Origin: Streptomyces sp. BA2
GTDB lineage: Bacteria; Actinomycetota; Actinomycetes; Streptomycetales; Streptomycetaceae
Assembly: GCF_009769735.1 (NCBI RefSeq)
Contig: NZ_WSRO01000002.1
Span: forward strand, 7,737,001-7,801,000
Length of the DNA stretch: 64,000 nucleotides
Reading direction: 5' to 3'
Below, piece after piece: positions 8,349 through 16,058 of the stretch; positions within the stretch are counted from its first letter, which is position 1, and every line of letters starts with the position of its first letter. The position numbers were made by a program, and so were the translations under genes. The notes below the pieces were generated by a model, which was not told where the DNA came from, made no database searches, and saw nothing but the letters and a program-made list of their open reading frames with translations.

Positions 8349-9524
8349 TCAGGTCGGCTGTATAAAGGCGCGCGGCGCCGGGATCTCAGCGGCGTGGGGG
8401 TAGGCGGCCGCCCGGTGCTGGAACGAGAGGATCTTCGGGTTCAGGATGACGCCGTCCTGGATCTCGATGGCGTTCCTGAGCGTGGCGTCGGCCTCCCATG
8501 ACGCGGGTCCGGTCATGACCTTGCGCAGGTAGGGGAGGAGCGCCTCGCTGTTCTCCCACGTGGCGGAGTTCCACAGGTGGGACGGGCTGTGATCCACCGC
8601 GTAGTAGTGGCAGCCCGGTCCCACCAGGTGCATCGGCTCTCCGAAGGAGGTCGGGCGGGCCCATTCGAAGCCCATGCCCTCGTCGCAGGAGACGTCGATG
8701 AAGAAGGTCCCCGGCCGGAACAGGGCGAGGTCGTCCTCGGTGACCAGCATCATCGGGGCGTCGGTGTCCTGCCGGATGCAGTTGACGATGATGTCGAACC
8801 CGGCGAGGTACTCCGCGAGTGGCACGGGGCTGGGCTCGGTGAGTGCCTGCAGGCGGGAAGGGTCGTCCTCACGTTCCGCGAAGTGGCCCATCACGACCGA
8901 CGGCATCGTCGAGGCCACCGCCGTCGCGGCGCGCTGGGTGAGCACCGTGACATCGGAGACCCCCATCGCGTCCAGGCCGGTGACCGCTCCGCGCGCCGTG
9001 GCGCCGAAGCTGATGACCACCGCACGCAGGCGTCGTCCGTAGCTTCCGGTCTGGCCGCCGAGCTGCAGGGCGTGCAACACCGAGCAGTAGCCGGCGAGTT
9101 CGTTGTTCTTGTGGAACACATGGACGCTGAAGGCGCCCGTCGACGTCCAGTGGTTCATGGCCTCCCAGGCGATGAGGGTCAGCCGTCGGTCGATGGCGAT
9201 CTGCGTCATCTTCTCGTCCTGGACACAGTGCGGCCATCCCCACAGCACTTGACCTTCGCGCAGCCCGGCGACGTCCTCGTGCATCGGCTTGGGCAGCGTC
9301 ACGATGTCGCACTCGGCGAGGAGTTGCTCGCGGGAGCGCAGTCCGGCGACGAGGGGGCGCAGTGCCTCGTCGCCGATGCCGAACCGTCTGCCGTAGCCCT
9401 CTTCGAGGAATATCTTCTCGCGTACGTCCGGGGGGATCCGGTCGAGGTGGGCGGGGTGCAACGGCAGCCGGAACTCGTTCTCCTTGTGGGAGGAGGCAAG
9501 CACTCCCAGACTCATCAGGCCCAT
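8349..9524 (-). CDS. Alanine dehydrogenase/PNT-family protein, N5-(carboxyethyl)ornithine synthase-like
   Basis: 391 residues; start ATG at 9524 with GAGGAAG a few bases upstream. The N-terminal half has the alanine-dehydrogenase/transhydrogenase catalytic fold (KENEFRLPLHPAHL, and later IVTLPKP with a conserved Lys). The second half is a Rossmann domain (VVISFGATARGAVTGLDAMG) for NAD(P)H. The pattern and length match actinobacterial proteins related to N5-(carboxyethyl)ornithine synthase, which reductively condenses pyruvate with ornithine. Alanine or saccharopine dehydrogenase relatives are the alternatives. It is monocistronic, and nothing nearby tells the amino-acid substrate. Confidence 0.65.
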   Translation of the reverse strand: MGLMSLGVLASSHKENEFRLPLHPAHLDRIPPDVREKIFLEEGYGRRFGIGDEALRPLVAGLRSREQLLAECDIVTLPKPMHEDVAGLREGQVLWGWPHCVQDEKMTQIAIDRRLTLIAWEAMNHWTSTGAFSVHVFHKNNELAGYCSVLHALQLGGQTGSYGRRLRAVVISFGATARGAVTGLDAMGVSDVTVLTQRAATAVASTMPSVVMGHFAEREDDPSRLQALTEPSPVPLAEYLAGFDIIVNCIRQDTDAPMMLVTEDDLALFRPGTFFIDVSCDEGMGFEWARPTSFGEPMHLVGPGCHYYAVDHSPSHLWNSATWENSEALLPYLRKVMTGPASWEADATLRNAIEIQDGVILNPKILSFQHRAAAYPHAAEIPAPRAFIQPT

Positions 9525-9801
9525 GAACTTCCTCGTCGTTGAATTTTCGTCGTCCTTGTCGTCCCTGCCGCGTACCGCGCTACTGCGGGACGCGGCAGAG
9601 AAGGTGGACGGCGGCGCGACAGTGCGAGCGGGGAAGCATGGGGTGGCTCATTTCCGGCCGGGCAGGACGTGCTCCGGCATTGCCGTTCCCCGAGGGCGAC
9701 GCCGAAACGGATGACGGCGTGCGAGGTGCGCTCGGTGCCGCAACCGTACCCCCCCTGGGGCCCTGGGAGTCCAGTACCCGTGCTCGCCGCCCCCTGTGGG
9801 C

Positions 9802-11259
9802 TCAGGCCGTGGACTCGGACGCCGGGCGCGGTTCTGTGTCCGCCCCGGGTGCCTCGGGTCCCGCCGCTACCTCCCGTACGGGAATGAACGCCGCGACCAC
9901 CGCCGCCGCGAGGCCAACGCCGCAGCCCATCATCATGGCGGCCCGGAAGCCGTTCTCCGACGGGAGGAAGTGACCGCCGAAGTCCGTGGTCATCTGGGCC
10001 AGGACGACACCGATCACGGCTGCGGCGGCGGAGCTGCCGATCGAACGCATCAGGGTGTTGAAGCTGTTGGCCGACGCGGTCGCCGACTGGGGCACCGCGC
10101 TCATGATCAGGGCGGGCATGGCGCCGTACGCGAGGCCCACGCCCGTGTTGCAGATGAGCGTCACGACCAGCAGGCCCCAGGTCGAACCCATCAGGAGCAG
10201 GGAGGAGCCGTAGCCGAGAGCGATGACCAGCGCTCCGACAGACAACGTCACCTTGGGCCCGCGGGCGGCCGAGAGCTTCGCGCCGAGCGGTGCGAGGGCC
10301 ATCATCATCAGGCCCGCCGGAGCCATCCACAGACCCATGGCCATCATCGACTGGCCCAGGCCGTAGCCGGTGGCCTCGGGCAGCTGAAGGAGTTGGGGGA
10401 CGACCAGCGACTGGGCGTACATCGCGAACCCGACGAGCACCGAGGCCGCGTTGGTCATCAGGACCTGCGGCCGGGCGGTGACGCGCAGGTCGACCAGCGG
10501 CTCGTCGGTGCGCAGCTCCCAGCGGCCCCAGGCCAGCAGGACGGCGACCGCCGCGGCGAAGAGGCCGAGCGTGGTGCCGCTCGTCCAGCCCCAGTCGGAG
10601 CCCTTGGAGACGGCGAGCAGCAGGCAGACGAGGCCGCTGCCGAGGCCGACAGCGCCGAGGGCGTCGAAGCGGGCCGATCCGGTGCCCACCCGGCCCGCGG
10701 GCACGAACAGCCAGGCCAGGACGGCGACCAGGAGGCTCAGGGCGGCGGCGACCCAGAACAGTACGCGCCAGCTGGCGTTCTCGGCGACGGCAGCGGAGAA
10801 GGGCAGGCCGAGCGCACCGCCCACGCCCATGGACGCGCTCATCAGGGCGATGGAGGAGCCGAGCTTCTCGGGCGGCAGCACGTCACGCAGGAGGCTGACG
10901 CCCAGCGGCACCACGCCCATGCCGAGGCCCTGCAGCCCTCGGCCGACGATCATCGGCACCACGGAGGAGGCGAGCGCGCAGACCACCGACCCCGCGACGA
11001 GCGGCACCACGGAGACGAGCAGCATGCGCCGCTTGCCGTACATGTCACCGAGCCGCCCGGCCACGGGCGTCGCCACCGCCGCCGAGAGCAGCGTGGCCGT
11101 GACCACCCAGGAGGCGTTCGACGGGCTGGTGTCGAGCATGCCGGGGAGGTCGCCGATCAGGGGCACCACCAGCGTCTGCATGATCGCGGCCACGATGCCC
11201 GCGAGGGCGAGTACTCCGACGACGCGCCCCGGGCGGACGTCGGGCTTCGAGCTGACCAC
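9802..11259 (-). CDS. MFS drug-efflux transporter (DHA2-like, 14 TM)
   Basis: 485 residues from the GTG at 11259. I prefer this start because GAAGGAGA lies 6 bp upstream and longer starts would run into the operator region. The protein has 14 hydrophobic segments and the MFS motifs GRLGDMYGKRRM (loop 2-3) and GRGLQGLGMGVVPLGVSLLRD (motif C region), typical of proton-driven DHA2 exporters. It is divergent from a MarR gene with a shared 98-bp promoter, so it is very probably repressed by that regulator and induced by a toxic ligand. It is 2.7 kb from the siderophore locus; a role in siderophore export cannot be excluded. Confidence 0.85.
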   Translation of the reverse strand: MVSSKPDVRPGRVVGVLALAGIVAAIMQTLVVPLIGDLPGMLDTSPSNASWVVTATLLSAAVATPVAGRLGDMYGKRRMLLVSVVPLVAGSVVCALASSVVPMIVGRGLQGLGMGVVPLGVSLLRDVLPPEKLGSSIALMSASMGVGGALGLPFSAAVAENASWRVLFWVAAALSLLVAVLAWLFVPAGRVGTGSARFDALGAVGLGSGLVCLLLAVSKGSDWGWTSGTTLGLFAAAVAVLLAWGRWELRTDEPLVDLRVTARPQVLMTNAASVLVGFAMYAQSLVVPQLLQLPEATGYGLGQSMMAMGLWMAPAGLMMMALAPLGAKLSAARGPKVTLSVGALVIALGYGSSLLLMGSTWGLLVVTLICNTGVGLAYGAMPALIMSAVPQSATASANSFNTLMRSIGSSAAAAVIGVVLAQMTTDFGGHFLPSENGFRAAMMMGCGVGLAAAVVAAFIPVREVAAGPEAPGADTEPRPASESTA

Positions 11260-11307
11260 TGGCTTCTCCTTCGGCTTTCCGGGCGGCCCCGGACGGTCGC
11301 CGCGATG

Positions 11308-11340
11308 TGCACTATACATATGAAGTGCATGATGCATATG
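11308..11340. promoter_or_regulatory. Probable MarR operator in the divergent promoter
   Basis: The inverted repeat TGCACT (11308-11313) and AGTGCA (11324-11329) is followed by a second overlapping dyad with ATGCAT at 11332-11337, plus CATATG at 11317-11322 and 11335-11340. The segment is AT-rich compared with its surroundings and lies between the start codons of the MFS and marR genes, as expected for an autoregulated MarR pair. Confidence 0.6.
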
Positions 11341-11357
11341 CCTAGTAGAATGCCTGC

Positions 11358-11855
11358 ATGGAAAAGCCCGGTCGTCGCATGGACAAGCCCACTGGCCGCA
11401 CGGAGAAGCCCGTACGGCAGGTCGAATTCGAGACGATGCTGCTCGGACGGCACTCGCATCTGTTCAACCCCCGCACACGCTCATCGGGCGGGCGCCTCGA
11501 CCGCAGCGCGTACATCCTGCTCAGCCGCATCCAGATGGACGGCCCCATGTCCATCGGTCAGCTCACCGAAGCCTTCGGCCTCGACGCCTCCACCCTGAAC
11601 CGGCAGACCGCGGCCATGCTGCGCGGCGGCCTCGTCGAGCGCATCCCGGACCCCGACGGCGGCATGGCCCGCAAGTTCCGCATCTCCGCCGAGGGCGCGC
11701 GGCAGCTCGACGCCGACCGGGCCGAGTACATCCTGAGCCTGGGCAAGGTCATGGACACCTGGTCGCCGGAGGACGTGGCGACGTTCGCCGGTTTCCTCCA
11801 GCGCTTCAACAGCGATATCGAGCGCCTGGAGGGACATCCCTGGCCGCGCCCGTGA
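11358..11855 (+). CDS. MarR family transcriptional regulator
   Basis: 165 residues. The winged helix-turn-helix occupies about residues 50-120. PMSIGQLTEAFGLDASTLNRQ is the recognition region, and the wing follows in VERIPDPDGGMARKFRIS. The N-terminal 25 residues are basic and low complexity. MarR proteins are dimeric repressors released by small phenolic or lipophilic ligands. The divergent exporter and the palindromes between the two genes suggest it represses that exporter and itself. Confidence 0.85.
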   Translation: MEKPGRRMDKPTGRTEKPVRQVEFETMLLGRHSHLFNPRTRSSGGRLDRSAYILLSRIQMDGPMSIGQLTEAFGLDASTLNRQTAAMLRGGLVERIPDPDGGMARKFRISAEGARQLDADRAEYILSLGKVMDTWSPEDVATFAGFLQRFNSDIERLEGHPWPRP

Positions 11856-12069
11856 ACCACCGCCGTGCGGGACACGGGCGGCCCTGCGCCCGTCGGGAGG
11901 CCGAGTGGCCGACGATGATGCAAGAAGTCGATCGGAGAACTCGATGCTCACCAGATGGCAGCGGCACGCTGAGGTCCACCACCGAGCCGTCCGACCGGCC
12001 CGCGTGACGGGCCGGCGGGCTGATCCCGGCCGGCGGCGGCATCCACTCGCACCCGCCACGCCCGCCACC

Positions 12070-12237
12070 GGCCACGGCTTCCGTCCCGGCTGCGGCTTCG
12101 GACTCATAGGCATGCGGGAACGCGCCCACTCCGCCGGCGGTCACCCGTACGCGGGCCACCGCCCCGATGCCGGCTTCGAAGTCACCGCCCACCTGCCGCC
12201 GCACCCCGAGAACACGGAAGAGAAACGCACCACATGA
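12070..12237 (+). pseudogene. C-terminal remnant of a NarL-type sensor histidine kinase
   Basis: The last 55 codons read GFGLIGMRERAHSAGG followed by GFEVTAHLP. This is the G2 box and end of the ATPase domain of HisKA_3 kinases. No N box, phosphoacceptor histidine or membrane segments can be found upstream in any plus-strand frame, where the DNA is only 200 bp from marR. The fragment ends in an ATGA overlap with the response regulator, which proves it was once the upstream gene of a normal two-component operon. Confidence 0.6.
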
Positions 12238-12917
12238 CCCTCCGCGTCCTGCTTGCCGACGACCAGGCCCTCCTCCGGGCGACCTTCAGCACCCTGATCG
12301 ACTCCTGCGACGACATGGAGGTGGTCGCCGAGGCCACCGACGGCGAGGAAGCCCTCGAACTCACCCGGACCCACCTCCCCGATCTCGCCCTCATGGACAT
12401 CCGCATGCCCGGCACGGACGACGGCCTGGCCGCGGCCTCCCGGATCTGCGCCGACCCGGAGCTCGCCGCCACCCGCGTCCTCATCCTCACGACCTCCGAG
12501 ACCGACGAGTACGTCGCCGAGGCCCTGCGCGCGGGCGCGAGCGGATTCCTCGGCAAGGACGTGGGCGTCGACGAACTCCTCGGCGCGATCCGCACCGTGG
12601 TCGCGGGCGATTCGCTGCTCTCCCCGTCGGCCACGCGCGCCCTCATCACCCGCTTCCTCGCCACCCCCGGCCCCGGCGGCCACCTGACGCCGCCCGAGAG
12701 CCTTGCCTCGCTCACCTCCCGCGAGCGGGAGGTGATGGTCCTGGTCGCCGAGGGGAAGTCCAACGCCGAGATCGCCGAAGCGCTCGGCGACAGCCCGCCG
12801 GGCGTGCGCACCCACGTCCGGAGCGCCATGACCAAGCTCGACGCCCGTGACCGCGCCCAACTGGTCGTCATCGCCTACCAGTCGGGCCTCGTCCGGCCCG
12901 CGCCGCCCCTGTGCTGA
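12234..12917 (+). CDS. NarL/FixJ-family response regulator (orphaned)
   Basis: 227 residues. The receiver domain has the acidic pair D9/D10, phosphoacceptor D55 in LALMDIRMPG and K108 in FLGKDV. The LuxR-type HTH is at about 155-215 (LTSREREVMVLVAEGKSNAEIAEAL). The recognition helix region reads GDSPPGVRTHVRSAMTKL, where LSPxTVKTHV is usual, so DNA binding may be altered. Its cognate kinase is reduced to a fragment immediately upstream, so it would need cross-phosphorylation or act unphosphorylated. Confidence 0.85.
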   Translation: MTLRVLLADDQALLRATFSTLIDSCDDMEVVAEATDGEEALELTRTHLPDLALMDIRMPGTDDGLAAASRICADPELAATRVLILTTSETDEYVAEALRAGASGFLGKDVGVDELLGAIRTVVAGDSLLSPSATRALITRFLATPGPGGHLTPPESLASLTSREREVMVLVAEGKSNAEIAEALGDSPPGVRTHVRSAMTKLDARDRAQLVVIAYQSGLVRPAPPLC

Positions 12918-12921
12918 GCCC

Positions 12922-13815
12922 CTACTTCTTGAGCCCGTCCATCGCCGCGCGCGTGTCGGACTTGAGCATCTCCTCGACCTCCGACGCGGTCGGCGGCTCG
13001 GTCTTGTCGTCAGCGCCGCCGTAGTAGCTCCAGCGCGTCTCGATGGTGAACCAGCCCTCGCGCACGGCGAGGGTCATGCCGTTGAGGTCGTCGTCGCCCG
13101 AACCGCTCCTGTCGGTGATCAGGTACGCCTCGTCACCGATGCCGCTCACGGCCTTGGTCTTGTAGGTGTACGTCTTCTGCGACTGGTCCTCGTAGGCCTT
13201 CTGCTCGGAGGCGAACTCGCCCTTCGGGTCGGTGGCCTTGTGCCACCGGGCGGTGGAGTAGACGTAGATGCTCGCATAGCTGTCGGCGCCCGCCTCCGGG
13301 TCCTTGAGCTTGCGGCTGCAGTAGCTCTGGTCGAACCCCTTCTGCTGTGAGCCGTAGTGGGTGGTCGAGGTGGAGTCCGTGTCGATCTCGTACTTCTTCT
13401 TGAAGGCGTCGAGCGGGGAGACGTCGCAGAGGTTCTTCGTGTACTGGTATCCGGCGAGGTCCGCCTTCGCGTCGTCGCCGCCGCCGCTGTCGCTGTCGGA
13501 GCCGAGGTTGCCGGTGGCGAAGAGCGCCCCCGCCCACAGGGCCGAGGCGACCACGACACCGCCGATTCCCCATACCCAGCCGGGCGTCGGCTTGCGCGGG
13601 CCGGCCGGGGGTGCGGGCGGCTGGCCGTAGAGGCCGGGCTGCTGTCCGTACGGACCCGGGGGCTGGCCGAAGGGCTGAGGCGAGGCCGGGGGTGCTTGGG
13701 GCGGCACCGCGCCCGGGGGCTGCTGGTACGGGTTCGGGGTCTGCTGGTACGGGTTGGGCTGGTTCGGCTGATTGGGCTGGTTCGGCTGGTTGGGCTGGGG
13801 ATTCGGTATCGACAT
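12922..13815 (-). CDS. Membrane-anchored protein with Pro/Gln-rich N-terminus, unknown function
   Basis: 297 residues from the ATG at 13815; an upstream TTG is less likely. Residues 1-75 are low complexity with repeats of NQP and PNPYQQ. One transmembrane helix follows (WGIGGVVVASALWAGALFA), then an extracytoplasmic domain of about 190 residues with two cysteines (C in KNLCDVSP and YCSRKL) that could form a disulfide. This architecture is common in streptomycetes, and the outer domain has no known function. It ends 5 bp from the response regulator on the opposite strand. Confidence 0.7.
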   Translation of the reverse strand: MSIPNPQPNQPNQPNQPNQPNPYQQTPNPYQQPPGAVPPQAPPASPQPFGQPPGPYGQQPGLYGQPPAPPAGPRKPTPGWVWGIGGVVVASALWAGALFATGNLGSDSDSGGGDDAKADLAGYQYTKNLCDVSPLDAFKKKYEIDTDSTSTTHYGSQQKGFDQSYCSRKLKDPEAGADSYASIYVYSTARWHKATDPKGEFASEQKAYEDQSQKTYTYKTKAVSGIGDEAYLITDRSGSGDDDLNGMTLAVREGWFTIETRWSYYGGADDKTEPPTASEVEEMLKSDTRAAMDGLKK

Positions 13816-13888
13816 AGGCGGCAATGTACCGCCGGTCGCGGGGCGTGCGGACGTGGCCCGGCCCTGGTCGCCCCGGGGGTGGCCAGCT

Positions 13889-13909
13889 CAAGTAAGGTCA
13901 CCCTTAGCT
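13889..13909 (+). promoter_or_regulatory. Candidate iron box upstream of the esterase gene
   Basis: The dyad TAAGG-TCAC-CCTTA at 13893-13906 lies 37 bp before the esterase start. It matches the Streptomyces DmdR/IdeR box only partly (about 11 of 19 positions by my alignment), but it is symmetrical and correctly placed to give iron-repressed expression. Confidence 0.5.
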
Positions 13910-13942
13910 ATGCGTACGCAGTGAACCCCTGGAGGCTCCCCC

Positions 13943-15244
13943 ATGCCGCTCACCGCTCCTCCCGACGGGGCTACTCGTCGGCCGCCCCGCATCCCGAGGC
14001 CGCGGCCCGTCGAGCGCGCGGACAGTGCGTGGGTGGACCGGGCCGCGGAGCGGGGCGTGGAGCGGGGCGACTTCTGGGACGCGGTGCGGGCGGCGGGCGG
14101 GGCGCCGGTCGTCGAGCCCGATCCGCAGGGCGACGACGAGCATCGGGTGGTCACTTTCCTGTGGCGCGGCACGGACGCGACCCGCGCGGTCCTCGTCATG
14201 CCGAACAAGATCGTCGACCCGCGTGACATGGCACCCAACCTGATGGAGCGGGTGCCGGGCACGGACATCTGGCACTGGTCGATCCGGATGCGGGCGGACT
14301 GGCGGGCGACGTACAGCCTGTGCGTGGACGAGGGGGACGGACCTCGGCCCGAGGGTGAATACTGGCCCTGGCTGCGCCGACAGCAGCGAACGGACCCGCT
14401 CAACTCACGCACCCTGACCCGACGTTGGGGCGGCGACCCGGTCTCGTACGTCGAGCTGCCGCAGGCGCCGGCCGGCGACGACTGGCAGCGCCGCGAGGGC
14501 ATCGCGTGCGGCACGGTCAGCACGCACACGGTCCGCAGCGAACTGCTGGGCAACGAGCGGCAGGTGCACCTCTACGAGCCGCCGGGCGGCGGACACGACC
14601 TGCCTGTCCTGGTCCTGATGGACGGCGAGATGTGGCAGCCGGGCCTGGATGTCGCGGCCCTCCTGGACAACCTCATCGCCGACGGCCGCATCCCGCCCCT
14701 GGCCGCCTTGCTGCCCGAATCCCTGAGCGCCGACCAGCGCTGGTCCGAGCTCGCCTGCAACGAGCGGTTCGTCGGATTCCTGGAGACCGAGCTGCTGCCC
14801 TGGGCGGGCGAACGACTGTCCCTGACCGCCGATCCCGCACGGACCGTCATCGCGGGCCAGAGCCTGGGCGGCCTCACCGCCGCGTACGCCGCGGTCGTCG
14901 CGCCGGGGCGGTTCGGAAACGTCCTGGCGCAGTCGGGTTCCTTCTGGTGGCCGGACGGCCCCGACCTCGAACGCTCCGAGTGGCTGACCGGCCGCATCGC
15001 CACGAGCGAGAAGCTACCGGTCCGGTTCTGGCTGTCGGCCGGCGAACAGGAGTGGGTGGCGCTCCCCGCCATGCGCAGGCTGCGCGCCACTTTGCGGGAG
15101 AAGGGTTACGAGGACGCCGCGTACCGCGAGTTCAACGGCGGGCACGACTACTTGTGCTGGCGCACCGAACTGGCGGACGGGCTCGTGGGGTTGCTCGGGG
15201 CGGAGGCTGCGGGCGAGTCCGCAGGGGGGATCGCTGCCGCGTAG
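13943..15244 (+). CDS. fes: Fes-type ferri-enterobactin esterase
   Basis: 433 residues, the size of the Fes family. Fes hydrolyses the trilactone of imported ferri-enterobactin in the cytosol to free the iron. The N-terminal domain (about 40-170) is the Fes-specific beta domain. The C-terminal alpha/beta hydrolase has nucleophile S307 in GQSLGG and the probable catalytic H401 in GGHDYLCW. No signal peptide is seen, consistent with intracellular iron release. The start ATG has GGAGG upstream. Its last 97 bp overlap the convergent PPTase gene. The gene sits beside the enterobactin-type operon on the opposite strand and behind a candidate iron box. Confidence 0.85.
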   Translation: MPLTAPPDGATRRPPRIPRPRPVERADSAWVDRAAERGVERGDFWDAVRAAGGAPVVEPDPQGDDEHRVVTFLWRGTDATRAVLVMPNKIVDPRDMAPNLMERVPGTDIWHWSIRMRADWRATYSLCVDEGDGPRPEGEYWPWLRRQQRTDPLNSRTLTRRWGGDPVSYVELPQAPAGDDWQRREGIACGTVSTHTVRSELLGNERQVHLYEPPGGGHDLPVLVLMDGEMWQPGLDVAALLDNLIADGRIPPLAALLPESLSADQRWSELACNERFVGFLETELLPWAGERLSLTADPARTVIAGQSLGGLTAAYAAVVAPGRFGNVLAQSGSFWWPDGPDLERSEWLTGRIATSEKLPVRFWLSAGEQEWVALPAMRRLRATLREKGYEDAAYREFNGGHDYLCWRTELADGLVGLLGAEAAGESAGGIAAA

Positions 15245-15870
15245 CCGTCGGGGGGCGCGTCTTTCGCTGTGGCGATTGCTGCCGCGTAGCCCTCGGGGGC
15301 CGTTACGTCCCGCACCGTCCAGCCTTGGACCGGGGAGGGCGTGGTGCCCGTGCCCACCAGCAGTGACTCCATCCCGCCGGCGGCCAGGCCTTCGCCTGTC
15401 CCCTTGAGGCAGGCCTCCTTGCGGGTCCAGCAGCGGGCGAAGGCCAAGGGGCGCTCCGAGGGCGGGAGTTCGCTCAGTTCGGTTTGTTCCTGGGGGTGCA
15501 GGGACGCCGCCACCTCGGCCACCACCTTCGCGGACGGCAGCCTCTCGACATCGGCGCCGACCGGCCGGTCCGCGAAGGCGAGCAGGGCCAGGCCGTCCGT
15601 GTGGGAGAGCGAGAAGTGCGGGCCCGCGCTTCCGGCGACGGCGGGGCGGCCGTGCGGCCCGCCGCACAGCGGGCACGGCAGTCGGACCAGCTCCACCGCC
15701 GCGGGATCGACGGAGAGGTACGCGCCGAGCCGCAGGCGGAGCGCGGTGTGCGCCGCCGCGTACAGTTCCTGGTCCGCCGGGCGCCGCAACGCCGCCGCCC
15801 GGCGCCGCTCCTCCGCGTCGAGGAGCGACACGTCGAGCGGCGCCGGGCGGACGAACTGGATCTCCGTCAC
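15148..15870 (-). CDS. Sfp/EntD-type 4'-phosphopantetheinyl transferase
   Basis: 240 residues from a GTG that overlaps the mbtH stop as GTGA. Sfp-type enzymes move phosphopantetheine from CoA to the serine of carrier proteins, here presumably the ArCP and the T domain of EntF. Visible motifs are HFSLSHTDG (85-93), the Mg-binding VGADVE (D107, E109) and FARCWTRKEACLKGTG (K151, E152, K156). The C-terminus is odd: the usual ending GYAAAIA is followed by a 15-residue duplication (PPDGYAAAIPP) and a Ser/Pro tail, encoded where the gene overlaps fes. It is the last gene of the siderophore operon. Confidence 0.88.
   Translation of the reverse strand: MTEIQFVRPAPLDVSLLDAEERRRAAALRRPADQELYAAAHTALRLRLGAYLSVDPAAVELVRLPCPLCGGPHGRPAVAGSAGPHFSLSHTDGLALLAFADRPVGADVERLPSAKVVAEVAASLHPQEQTELSELPPSERPLAFARCWTRKEACLKGTGEGLAAGGMESLLVGTGTTPSPVQGWTVRDVTAPEGYAAAIATAKDAPPDGYAAAIPPADSPAASAPSNPTSPSASSVRQHK
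15229..15302. repeat. 45-bp tandem duplication within the fes/PPTase overlap
   Basis: 29-nt segments at 15229-15257 and 15274-15302 match at 26 positions, with a 45-bp period (15 codons in the PPTase frame). The left copy contains the fes stop codon. The duplication explains the extended C-terminus of the PPTase and probably created the overlap of the two genes. Confidence 0.75.
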
Positions 15871-16058
15871 GCGGGCGGGTCCTGGAGGCGGGCCACACAA
15901 CGGCCGTACGTCTCCGGGCCGTACACCGTGGTCCATCCTTCGGGCGCGGTGCGGAAGACCGGCCACAGGGAGTGTTCCCCGAGCGCGTTCTCCAGTACGA
16001 GGTGCGTCGGCCCGGTGTCGGTGTCCACCGGGTCGAAGGGGCCGGGTGTCGTCGTCAT
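15867..16058 (-). CDS. mbtH: MbtH-like protein
   Basis: 63 residues. The MbtH core is seen in LVLENALGEHSLWPVF and APEGWTTVYGPETYGRCVARL. MbtH-like proteins bind NRPS adenylation domains and activate them; the E. coli enterobactin equivalent is YbdZ. The protein ends about ten residues early, without the usual W-T-D-x-R-P ending, although the two tryptophans that clasp the A domain (in SLWP and PEGW) are present. ATGA and GTGA overlaps with entF and the PPTase gene place it firmly in the operon. Confidence 0.85.
   Translation of the reverse strand: MTTTPGPFDPVDTDTGPTHLVLENALGEHSLWPVFRTAPEGWTTVYGPETYGRCVARLQDPPA

Noticed and set aside
9525..9801. A possible small gene between the synthase and the MFS gene
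   Set aside because: No frame shows codon bias with a ribosome site and a plausible protein; it appears to be a promoter and 3' untranslated region.
9802..11855. MarR/MFS pair as the siderophore exporter
   Set aside because: No iron box, a separate promoter and three unrelated genes lie between it and the siderophore locus; a dedicated role is not supported.
13741..13815. CRISPR-like repetition
   Set aside because: The repeats encode Asn-Gln-Pro and Pro-Asn-Pro-Tyr-Gln-Gln low-complexity sequence in the membrane protein; there are no spacers.
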